This document shows, piece after piece, positions 1 through 6,052 of a stretch of 10,998 bases of DNA. Within the stretch, counting starts at the first letter, position 1. Each line of letters begins with the position of its first letter. This DNA comes from JBFMAE01 sp040756085 (lineage in GTDB: Bacteria; Desulfobacterota; BSN033; UBA1163). Both the position numbers and the translations under genes were made by a program. The notes under the pieces were generated by a model. That model had not been told where the DNA came from. It made no database searches and saw only the letters and a program-made list of their open reading frames with translations. The DNA lies in contig JBFMAE010000325.1 of NCBI GenBank assembly GCA_040756085.1, positions 1-10,998 of the forward strand. The letters are read 5' to 3'.

Positions 1-431
1 TGCTCTTTTCTGAGCTTATATCCTTCCACGAATTATGGGAAGCCAGGAAGTTGATTGAACCCACTATCTGTGGAATGGCGGCCGAGCGAGTGAATGAAGT
101 GCAATTGAAAAATCTGGAGCAGATTTTAAAAGATACAGAAAAGACTTTTTTCCAAGACGGTGACTTCCCCTATTTGGCTGCAATTTTTCATCGGGAAATT
201 GCCCAGATCGCTGGAAACAGGGTGTTGGTTTTTCTGGTAGACTGCTTGCTGACCATTCGGAAGATGAGCCGCCATAAGGTCATGCTTGAGAAGGGATACC
301 AAGAAAGCGCACTCCATTCCCATCAGGTGATTTTGGAAGCGATTAAATTGAGGGATAAAGAAAAAGCCCAGTTGCTTATGGCAGAACACCTCGAACGAGT
401 CCAAAAATATTACGACACCTGCTGCTTATAA
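1..431 (+). CDS. GntR-family regulator, FCD ligand-binding domain (5' end missing)
   Basis: The reading frame is open from base 3, so this is the C-terminal 142 residues; the N-terminal winged-helix DNA-binding domain lies upstream of the window. The visible part begins with an ExWEARKLIEP stretch typical of the first helices of FadR-type FCD domains. It then has FHREIAQIAGN (the family's FHxxI...GN motif), a further His in the SALHSHQ stretch, and a final AEHLERV helix. In metal-binding FCD proteins an Asp four residues before the FH histidine and three His hold a metal. Here that Asp position is Ala (AAIFH), so metal binding may be altered. Such regulators usually sense a small organic acid and control the adjacent operon. 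The stop codon lies 6 bases before the methyltransferase gene, which suggests co-transcription with it and possibly control of the transporter downstream. Family assignment is firm; ligand and targets are unknown. Confidence 0.85.
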   Translation, partial: LFSELISFHELWEARKLIEPTICGMAAERVNEVQLKNLEQILKDTEKTFFQDGDFPYLAAIFHREIAQIAGNRVLVFLVDCLLTIRKMSRHKVMLEKGYQESALHSHQVILEAIKLRDKEKAQLLMAEHLERVQKYYDTCCL

Positions 432-437
432 ACTCAT

Positions 438-1451
438 ATGAAGAGCCTTGTCTTCGATATTCTCCAGAACCCTGGACAGGAAGTTGTATGCTCTTGTCCG
501 CTGGTCACCTGCACTTTGGAGCAGATGGAAAAGGTGAAGGCCTACTACCCGGAAGCACATCGGGAAGCAGAATCCATGGCCAGGCTTTCAGAAGCGGCTT
601 ATCGTATCATCGGCTTCGAGGGGTTTCGGGTTCCTTTCGATCTCTGCGTAGAAGCAGAAGCCCTGGGTTGCCATATGAAACCAGCGAATACAAAAAGTCC
701 CCCCTCGGTCTATGCTCCTGCCTTTGGACACTGGGAAGACTTCGCTGTTGCCGAAGATCTTTTCCAAAGAGGCAGATTTTCTGTGGTCGAGGATGCCCTT
801 CGCATCCTTAAGACTCGTTATGGAGATGATCTTCCCATCTATGCCGGAATTGCCGGACCTCTCACCTTAGCTGGCTATCTTTTTGGGGTTGAAAAAATCC
901 TCAAAGGAATGATTAAAGACCCTCAAGGGATCACAGATCTCTTATCACGAATAGCCGATTTCAGTATCCAGTATACCAACCGATTGATCGAAGCAGGAGG
1001 GAATGTTCTGGCGATTATCGATCCTACGGCGACAGCTGATCTTATCAGCCCTGGAACCTTCGAGAGATTTATCATCCCCACCTATCAAAAAATTCGACAA
1101 GCCATTCCCGTGCCGATCATCTTGCATATCTGTGGAAACACAAATCCTTTTCTTTCCTTGCTCCAGGAAACAGGTTTCCAGGGATTCTCCTTCGAAGGTC
1201 CCACCGTTGACGTCAGATCGGCCAAAGAAGCCGTCGACAACCGAATGGCTCTGGTAGGTAATATCTCCACTATCCAGACCCTCCTTTTTGGAAATCCAGA
1301 AAGAGTTGAAGAAGAGGTGAAAGCAGCGGTCAGCCAGGGGGTGGACCTCGTTGCCCCTTCCTGCGGCATCCCGGTTCAGACTCCTCTCAGTAATCTTCAC
1401 GCCATGGTATCGGCAACCCGGAAATACAAACGAAAGAATAATATGAACTAA
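438..1451 (+). CDS. MtaA/CmuA-type (uroporphyrinogen decarboxylase superfamily) methyltransferase
   Basis: A 337-residue soluble protein of the UroD fold. Members of the MtaA/CmuA branch move a methyl group between a corrinoid protein and a thiol (coenzyme M) or another acceptor, using a zinc ion that activates the thiol. The zinc motif is visible as H230-x-C232 (in LHICGN) followed by C309 (in APSCGIP), the expected HxC...C pattern with about 76 residues between. Other family landmarks are the AGIAGPLTLAGYL segment, IDPTA, and GNISTIQTLLFG near the C terminus. Near the N terminus are three closely spaced cysteines (C18, C20, C25; CSCPLVTC), which I do not recognise from the family. The ATG at 438 has no clear ribosome site; translation is probably coupled to the regulator that ends at 431. 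No corrinoid protein or substrate-specific methyltransferase is visible beside it, so donor and acceptor are unknown. Other UroD-like roles cannot be excluded. Confidence 0.8.
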   Translation: MKSLVFDILQNPGQEVVCSCPLVTCTLEQMEKVKAYYPEAHREAESMARLSEAAYRIIGFEGFRVPFDLCVEAEALGCHMKPANTKSPPSVYAPAFGHWEDFAVAEDLFQRGRFSVVEDALRILKTRYGDDLPIYAGIAGPLTLAGYLFGVEKILKGMIKDPQGITDLLSRIADFSIQYTNRLIEAGGNVLAIIDPTATADLISPGTFERFIIPTYQKIRQAIPVPIILHICGNTNPFLSLLQETGFQGFSFEGPTVDVRSAKEAVDNRMALVGNISTIQTLLFGNPERVEEEVKAAVSQGVDLVAPSCGIPVQTPLSNLHAMVSATRKYKRKNNMN

Positions 1452-1517
1452 TGGAAGAAAACTCATACATAGAAGGTCCGACGTATGAATGTCACACCCA
1501 GTCTAAAAAATGGTGCG

Positions 1518-1540
1518 TGATCGAATGAGACTTGATCGAA
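1518..1540. repeat. TGATCGAA direct repeat, possible regulator site
   Basis: Two exact copies of TGATCGAA start at 1518 and 1533, fifteen bases apart. The pair is framed by TGGTG (1511-1515) and its reverse complement CACCA (1541-1545). It lies between the GntR/methyltransferase pair and the transporter operon, so it could be an operator. GntR sites are usually palindromic, which this is not, and short repeats arise by chance. Confidence in a function is low. Confidence 0.25.
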
Positions 1541-1669
1541 CACCAGGATTGACTGGCAAATCAAAGGGTGGGAGATCTCACGACGCCCCGTTTATCAAGA
1601 TGGCGATCCTGAGACTCGGAAGCAGGCATCAGGAAGCATTAAAAAGGGGGTGATAAGCAAGGCAAAACA

Positions 1670-1710
1670 TAAGAATGAGTTAAAGGAGGCGGCAGGTTCT
1701 TAACTTTTTA
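1670..1710 (+). promoter_or_regulatory. Weak AU-rich hairpin enclosing an unused ribosome-site-like sequence
   Basis: TAAGAA (1670-1675) can pair with TTCTTA (1697-1702); alternatively GTTAA (1679-1683) can pair with TTAAC (1700-1704). Between the arms lies AAAGGAGG (1682-1689), which no plausible start codon follows. A TTTTTA run begins just after the 3' arm. This could be a leader element or a weak attenuator before the binding-protein gene, but the stem is short and AU-rich, so it may be chance. Confidence 0.2.
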
Positions 1711-1732
1711 TTCAAGTCAAAGGAGGTATGAA

Positions 1733-2710
1733 ATGAAGAAGACATGGATCGTTTTGATGGTTATGGCAGGTTTTATTGTATTGACAGGACTTCAGCCTGC
1801 GGCCTATGGGGCAGGCAAGAACAAGATCCACTTCGGCTACCTTGTTGCGGACCAAATCCATAACTTCGCTTCAATGCTCATGAAGGAGAAGAAGTTCCTG
1901 GAGGCGGAAGGCATTGAGGTGAAGTGGGGGGAGTATCTAGCCGGCGCCTATCTCATGCAGCATCTTGCCGCGGGAGAAGTGGATTTCGGAACATGTGGGT
2001 GCGTTCCTACAATGATCACTCGAGGCCAAGGGGTTAATGTGGTTATCCTAGCCGGCAGCAACACCGAAGGGTCCGCTATTATTGTGAAACATGACATTAA
2101 AACCCCGAAGGATTTGGACGGCAAAAGCATAGGCACCCCGGGAATCGGATCCATCCAGGACGCCATGGTGGACATGGTGGCTAGAAAACACAATATCACC
2201 ATAAAAAAGAGGCATATGTCGGTTCCGGATATGCCCATCTTCCTCCAGAAGGGGGAGATAGACGGTTTCATTGCCTGGGCGCCTCACAATGAGAAGGCAG
2301 AAGCACTGGGTTATGGCCGCATCATTCTCACATCGGCGGATATCCTGCCCGGACATCAATGCTGTGTGCTTGTAGCACAAGGCAAGCTCCTCAAGGAGGA
2401 ACCGGAATTGGTGAGGAAAGTGATCCGGGCATACATGAAGGCGTTCCAGTATGAACAGAAGAACCATGAGGAGAACATCGACCTCGTAGTGAAATACACC
2501 AACGCGCCCAAGGATGTGGTCAAGAAGGCTTGGGGCCACACACCCCACCCCTATCCCCCGTATGTAAGCGTCGAGAGCTTGAAGATGCAGGCGGATGGCC
2601 TGATAAAGGGGGGGAAGATCCAGAAGGACAAAGTCAAGGATCTGGACAAGTTTGTCGCAGACCTATACCACCCTAAGTTCATAAAGGAGTATATGGAGAA
2701 ATCGAAATAG
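1733..2710 (+). CDS. ABC transporter periplasmic substrate-binding protein, NitT/TauT/SsuA (NMT1-like) type
   Basis: A 325-residue secreted protein that would capture a small ligand and deliver it to the permeases encoded next. The N terminus (MKKTW, a hydrophobic stretch at about residues 5-20, then AAYG) is a signal peptide with probable cleavage after G26; there is no lipobox cysteine. The two-lobed NMT1/SsuA-like fold is supported by an HLAAGEVDFG segment, a following VNVVILAGS strand, KTPKDLDGKSIGTPG, and KGEIDGFIAWAPH. The ATG is fixed by a near-perfect AGGAGG six bases upstream. The only four cysteines form two tight pairs, C88-x-C90 just after DFG, at the usual ligand cleft, and C210-C211. 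The characterised family takes taurine, alkylsulfonates, nitrate, bicarbonate or thiamine precursors; these landmarks do not reveal the ligand. It heads an operon of binding protein, two permeases and two ATPases. Confidence 0.88.
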   Translation: MKKTWIVLMVMAGFIVLTGLQPAAYGAGKNKIHFGYLVADQIHNFASMLMKEKKFLEAEGIEVKWGEYLAGAYLMQHLAAGEVDFGTCGCVPTMITRGQGVNVVILAGSNTEGSAIIVKHDIKTPKDLDGKSIGTPGIGSIQDAMVDMVARKHNITIKKRHMSVPDMPIFLQKGEIDGFIAWAPHNEKAEALGYGRIILTSADILPGHQCCVLVAQGKLLKEEPELVRKVIRAYMKAFQYEQKNHEENIDLVVKYTNAPKDVVKKAWGHTPHPYPPYVSVESLKMQADGLIKGGKIQKDKVKDLDKFVADLYHPKFIKEYMEKSK

Positions 2711-2733
2711 GCGAACAAGTTCCACTCAGTCGC

Positions 2734-2762
2734 TGCCGGGCGGTTTTCTTCGCCGCCCGGCA
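2734..2762 (+). promoter_or_regulatory. Strong GC-rich intercistronic hairpin between binding protein and permease genes
   Basis: TGCCGGGCGG (2734-2743) pairs perfectly with CCGCCCGGCA (2753-2762) across a nine-base loop (2744-2752). No T-run follows, so it is not a classic full terminator. Hairpins placed right after a binding-protein gene are known in other transporter operons to protect the upstream message from 3' decay or to cause partial termination, giving more binding protein than membrane subunits. That role here is inferred from position and stem strength. Confidence 0.7.
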
Positions 2763-2795
2763 ATGTGAAACGAGAGCACAAACGGGAGAGATCTG

Positions 2796-3587
2796 ATGGG
2801 TAGCAACCACGCGAAAAGGATGAGGAGCATCGGCTACAACCTGATCAGCCTTGCGATTTTCATCATTCTATGGTTCTTGGTCGCCCGCTGGCAGTCGTCT
2901 CCCTTTTTTGCTTCCCCAGCGGAGATTGCCCAGGGCTTCGCGCAGATGGTAACAGTAGGGGATGAAGAAGGGATCACAATCTTCATGCACCTCTGGAAAA
3001 GCATCATCCGTGTATTCTCGGGCTTTGGAGCCGCCTGCGTTCTCGGGATTCCGGGCGGCTTGGTCCTGGGGCTTTTCCCATTTATTTACAACCGTTCAAG
3101 AATTATCATCGAACCGGTGCGTTTCATCTCTCCAATTGCGTGGATCCCCGTGGCGATCGTTCTCTTGATTGGCTTTACGAGGTATGTGTTTGTGATCTGG
3201 GTGGCCTCCTTCTTTCCCATCTTCATCACCACTCTCTGGAGCGTTCGGAACGTGAACCCCACCCACATCAACGTGGCGAGGGTGGCGGGTGCTTCTCGGT
3301 GGTTCGTCATCACCAGGATCGTTGTTCCCTCCATTCTACCCCACATTGTAGGGGGAATGAGGGTCAGCCTGGGTATATCATGGATGTGCATCGTTGCAGC
3401 GGAGATGATCGGAGGAGAGTGGGTTGGCATCGGCCGTCTCATATTGAAATCCTCCATGGTCCACAGAATGGATATTGTCGTGGTGGGCATGCTCACGATC
3501 GGGGTCCTTGGCTATTGCTTGAACGAGGTGATCATCAAAGTGGAAAAGCGAATTTTTCGGTGGAGAGCAGCGGTTTCCATCGATTAG
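2796..3587 (+). CDS. ABC transporter permease 1, SsuC/TauC-like
   Basis: A 263-residue integral membrane protein of the BPD_transp_1 family, forming half of the channel through the inner membrane. Hydrophobic segments lie at about 13-30, 70-94, 107-127, 130-150, 190-206 and 226-247. The cytoplasmic EAA loop that docks onto the ATPase is seen as VARVAGASRWF (about 160-170) continuing to VPSILPHI. GGGAGAG a few bases upstream supports the ATG at 2796. It aligns without gaps over most of its length with the next gene, about half of the positions being identical by eye, including AEMIGGE..GIG and VEKRIFRW near the end. The two are therefore tandem paralogues and probably form a heterodimeric channel. 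It follows the binding-protein gene after 85 bases containing a strong hairpin, and ends 8 bases before permease 2. Confidence 0.9.
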   Translation: MGSNHAKRMRSIGYNLISLAIFIILWFLVARWQSSPFFASPAEIAQGFAQMVTVGDEEGITIFMHLWKSIIRVFSGFGAACVLGIPGGLVLGLFPFIYNRSRIIIEPVRFISPIAWIPVAIVLLIGFTRYVFVIWVASFFPIFITTLWSVRNVNPTHINVARVAGASRWFVITRIVVPSILPHIVGGMRVSLGISWMCIVAAEMIGGEWVGIGRLILKSSMVHRMDIVVVGMLTIGVLGYCLNEVIIKVEKRIFRWRAAVSID

Positions 3588-3595
3588 GGGATGAC

Positions 3596-4471
3596 ATGGA
3601 AGATCAAAGAACATCGGTTCAATTGAAACAAATTCCATTAAGTCCATTTGACCGGTTTTGCCGATTCATCCTTGAGGCGCCCCGCCGGTTCAGAACCAGC
3701 GAGAAATACAAGTCCTTCGGTTACAACATTCTGACACTTCTTGTGTTCCTGATGGTATGGAGCCTGGTCTCCTGGCTGATGGAATCGCCCTTTTTCCCCG
3801 GCCCCATAATGATCATCAAGGCCTTTGGGGATCTTTGTTTGAACGGGGACATCGAGGGCGTGAAGATGGGGATGCACGTCTTCCAGAGCCTAGTGAGGAT
3901 TTTTGGAGGATTTGCCACTGCCTGTCTCTTGGGGATTCCTCTGGGTCTTCTGATGGGGCTCTATGGACAGATCTACGACAGCACCAAGGGCGTGATTGAA
4001 CCGATCCGTTTTATCCCACCGGTCGCCTGGATCCCCCTCGTTATTGTTCTCCTGGTGGGGTACTTCCGGTTTGTCTTTATTATCTGGCTGGGCGCGTTTT
4101 TCCCAATATTCATCGGGACTCTTCTCAGTGTCAGGGGGGTGAATCCGATTCATATCGAAGTTCCCAAGTCCTTCGGGGCCACTCGCCTCTTCATCGTCCG
4201 GAACATCATTCTCCCATCGGTCCTTCCGGAAGTATTGACCTCGATGAGGGTGGGGCTTGGAATCGCCTGGGAATGCATCATGGCCGCAGAGATGATAGGA
4301 GGCGAAAGGGTGGGGATCGGCATCATGATCTTGAAATACGCCCAGTTGATCAGGATGGAGTACATCATCGTAGGCATCATCGTCATTGGACTTATCGGGT
4401 TTTTCCTAAATGAAATCTTCATTTTTGTGGAAAAACGGATATTCCGGTGGAAGGAGGTTGTCTCCATTTAG
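3596..4471 (+). CDS. ABC transporter permease 2, SsuC/TauC-like paralogue
   Basis: A 291-residue inner-membrane permease. I place the start at the ATG at 3596, just after the preceding stop and a GGGG ribosome site. The frame is open far upstream, but that part only shadows permease 1 and has no membrane or family character. Compared with permease 1 it has an extra N-terminal tail of about 28 polar residues (SPFDRF...RFRTSEKYKS) before the shared GYN start of the first membrane helix. The EAA loop is diverged: VPKSFGATRLF (about 189-199) replaces VARVAGASRWF, while the central Gly and the later P-S-V-L-P are kept. Six hydrophobic segments match those of permease 1. The stop codon overlaps the GGAGGA ribosome site of the first ATPase gene. 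Most likely it pairs with permease 1 in a heterodimer. Confidence 0.9.
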   Translation: MEDQRTSVQLKQIPLSPFDRFCRFILEAPRRFRTSEKYKSFGYNILTLLVFLMVWSLVSWLMESPFFPGPIMIIKAFGDLCLNGDIEGVKMGMHVFQSLVRIFGGFATACLLGIPLGLLMGLYGQIYDSTKGVIEPIRFIPPVAWIPLVIVLLVGYFRFVFIIWLGAFFPIFIGTLLSVRGVNPIHIEVPKSFGATRLFIVRNIILPSVLPEVLTSMRVGLGIAWECIMAAEMIGGERVGIGIMILKYAQLIRMEYIIVGIIVIGLIGFFLNEIFIFVEKRIFRWKEVVSI

Positions 4472-4479
4472 GAGGAATC

Positions 4480-5220
4480 ATGGAAAAGGAACTGATTGAT
4501 GTCGATCTGTCCATGAAGTTCGACAGCTTGAGCGTCCTGGAGAATATCCGGTTCAAGGTCCATGAGAATGAGTTCCTGGTCATCGTGGGTCCCAGTGGTT
4601 GCGGAAAAACGACCATGGCAAGACTCCTGGCGGGCCTTCAAAAGCCCACCTCCGGCCGTGTGACCATGCAGGGGGAAGACGTCAACCCGAAGGCTCATAA
4701 CATCTCCATCGTTTTTCAGGAACCCTCCTGCATCCCATGGCGCACCCTCTGGGATGATATTACCATGGGGCTGATCATCAAAGGAGTGGATCATCAGGTT
4801 ATTGATAAGAGGGGCAGGGAAGTGATCAAGCTCGTCGGCCTGGATGGATTCGAGGAGTACTTTCCGAGGCAGATATCAGGTGGGATGAAACAGAGGGTGG
4901 CCATCGCCAGGGCTTATGCCACGAATCCCGATCTTCTGCTCATGGATGAGCCTTTCGGACATCTGGATGCTCAGACGAGATATCTCATGCAGATCGAAAT
5001 CATGAGGATCTGGGAGAAGGAGAAAAAAACGGTCGTATTTATCACCAACAACATTGAAGAGGCCTTGTACCTGGCAACGCGTGTCATCGTCTTTTCGAAA
5101 ATGCCGGCCAGAATCAAGGCGGAATACAGGATCGATTTGCCGCGACCAAGAGAGCTTACGAGTCCGGAATTTCTCAGGATCCGTACGGAGGTCACGAAGC
5201 AGTGTGAAGTGGTCGATTAA
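4480..5220 (+). CDS. ABC transporter ATPase 1 (SsuB/TauB-like), Asn in the H-loop
   Basis: A 246-residue nucleotide-binding subunit that would drive the importer from the cytoplasmic face. Visible motifs are Walker A GPSGCGKTT (37-45), Q-loop VFQEP (Q80), an intact signature ISGGMKQR (132-139), Walker B LLLMDE (152-157) and D-loop GHLD (160-163). The switch histidine that normally follows Walker B (the His of the T-H-D/N motif) is Asn190 here, codon AAC at 5047-5049, in FITNNIEEA. That His senses the gamma phosphate, and its loss usually cripples hydrolysis at that site. The start at 4480 is set by GGAGGA at 4471-4476, which overlaps the permease stop. The gene is a paralogue of the next one; both share the unusual EPSCIPWRT.WDD stretch after the Q-loop. 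A heterodimer is inferred. Confidence 0.9.
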   Translation: MEKELIDVDLSMKFDSLSVLENIRFKVHENEFLVIVGPSGCGKTTMARLLAGLQKPTSGRVTMQGEDVNPKAHNISIVFQEPSCIPWRTLWDDITMGLIIKGVDHQVIDKRGREVIKLVGLDGFEEYFPRQISGGMKQRVAIARAYATNPDLLLMDEPFGHLDAQTRYLMQIEIMRIWEKEKKTVVFITNNIEEALYLATRVIVFSKMPARIKAEYRIDLPRPRELTSPEFLRIRTEVTKQCEVVD

Positions 5221-5238
5221 TCAGGAAAGGACGTGGGG

Positions 5239-5985
5239 ATGTCAGGAAGGAAAGCCAAGATAGAGGTCCGCGACCTCTGTAAGTGTTTTGGGGACCTGGA
5301 AGTCCTTCACCACATGAATTTCGACATCTATGATGGCGAGTTTCTATGTGTCGTGGGTCCTACAGGCTGCGGAAAAACGACATTCTGCAATGTGGTGACC
5401 CGCCTCCTCCTCCTGACTGAGGGGTCCATAACCATGGATGGAGAGGAGATTGATTTTAAGAAGCATAATGTCTCATTTGTTTTTCAGGAGCCATCCTGTA
5501 TCCCCTGGCGAACCGTGTGGGACGACATCAAGATCGGGCTTCAAATAAAGAGAGTTCCCAAGGAAGAGATACGAAGGAAGGTTGAGGCCATACTTGAAAT
5601 GACAGGGCTGACCGGATTTGAGCACTTCTACCCGAGCCAGATCTCGGCAAGCATGAAACAACGGGTGGCCATTGCCAGGGCATTCGTAACTGAACCGGAC
5701 CTGCTGTTGATGGATGAACCTTTCGGTCAATTGGACACAAGCACACGTTTTCAAATCGAAAAGGAACTGATCGAGGTCTGGCAAAAGACGAAGCGAACGA
5801 TCATTTTCGTCACTCACAACCTGGAAGAAGCTGTCTATCTTGCTGAACGCATTCTTGTCATGACCCAGAAACCGACGCGGATCAAAGAAGAGGTGATGGT
5901 CGATCTTCCACGGCCCCGAAACTATGCAGACCCTGAATTCACACGGATCCGCCGGCATGTGACAGATCTGGTGAAATGGTGGTAA
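5239..5985 (+). CDS. ABC transporter ATPase 2 (SsuB/TauB-like), degenerate signature motif
   Basis: A 248-residue ATPase, paralogue of ATPase 1. Walker A GPTGCGKTT (40-48), Q-loop Q83, Walker B LLLMDE (155-160), D-loop GQLD (163-166) and the switch His193 (FVTHNLEEA) are all intact. The signature motif, however, reads QISASMKQR (134-142): the two glycines of the usual SGG are Ala137 and Ser138 (5647-5652). The signature completes the ATP site of the partner subunit, so this defect affects the site formed with ATPase 1's Walker motifs, which already lack the switch His. I take the ATG at 5239, with AGGA at 5228-5231 seven bases upstream; an in-frame GTG at 5233 is a less likely start. This is the last gene of the transporter operon. 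The 67-base gap after it shows no clear terminator, only an 8-base TCCCGGGA palindrome. Confidence 0.9.
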   Translation: MSGRKAKIEVRDLCKCFGDLEVLHHMNFDIYDGEFLCVVGPTGCGKTTFCNVVTRLLLLTEGSITMDGEEIDFKKHNVSFVFQEPSCIPWRTVWDDIKIGLQIKRVPKEEIRRKVEAILEMTGLTGFEHFYPSQISASMKQRVAIARAFVTEPDLLLMDEPFGQLDTSTRFQIEKELIEVWQKTKRTIIFVTHNLEEAVYLAERILVMTQKPTRIKEEVMVDLPRPRNYADPEFTRIRRHVTDLVKWW

Positions 5986-6052
5986 TCTTATCTCCATCCC
6001 CGCTGCAATTCCCGGGATTTTAAGAGCATTTTACTCCGCCTTAGAAGTATAG

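Larger units (their letters stand above)
1452..1732 (+). promoter_or_regulatory. Non-coding leader ahead of the ABC transporter operon
   Basis: This 281-base gap holds no convincing gene and is the likely promoter and leader of the transporter operon. It contains a direct repeat of TGATCGAA (1518-1525 and 1533-1540), a palindrome GAGATCTC (1572-1579), and a weak hairpin pair TAAGAA (1670-1675) with TTCTTA (1697-1702). There are two AAAGGAGG ribosome-site-like sequences, at 1682-1689 and 1719-1726; only the second is followed by a start codon, six bases on. TTGACT at 1549-1554 could be a -35 box, but no good -10 lies at the right distance. No recognisable cobalamin, SAM or molybdenum-cofactor riboswitch was seen by eye. 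Confidence 0.5.

Noticed and set aside
945..1466. Open frame on the - strand (173 codons) opposite the methyltransferase gene
   Set aside because: The + strand protein has an intact zinc motif and family features; the reverse frame has none.
1549..1577. TTGACT as a -35 promoter box for the transporter operon
   Set aside because: At 17 bases spacing the -10 would be GAGATC, far from TATAAT. A promoter may exist here but this pair is not convincing.
1650..1703. Possible 17-residue leader peptide starting at GTG 1650
   Set aside because: The purine run touches the start codon with no proper spacing, and the peptide has no regulatory-looking codon run; probably chance.
3140..3595. Upstream extension of permease 2 overlapping permease 1
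   Set aside because: The translated extension is rich in polar residues, has no membrane segments and only reads permease 1 out of frame. The ATG at 3596 with GGGG just before it is the natural start.
5986..6052. Terminator or promoter between the transporter and Mo-enzyme genes
   Set aside because: Only an 8-base TCCCGGGA palindrome (6010-6017) is seen, too short for a stem with loop and not followed by a clean T-run; no promoter boxes stand out. Read-through or a cryptic promoter cannot be separated by eye.
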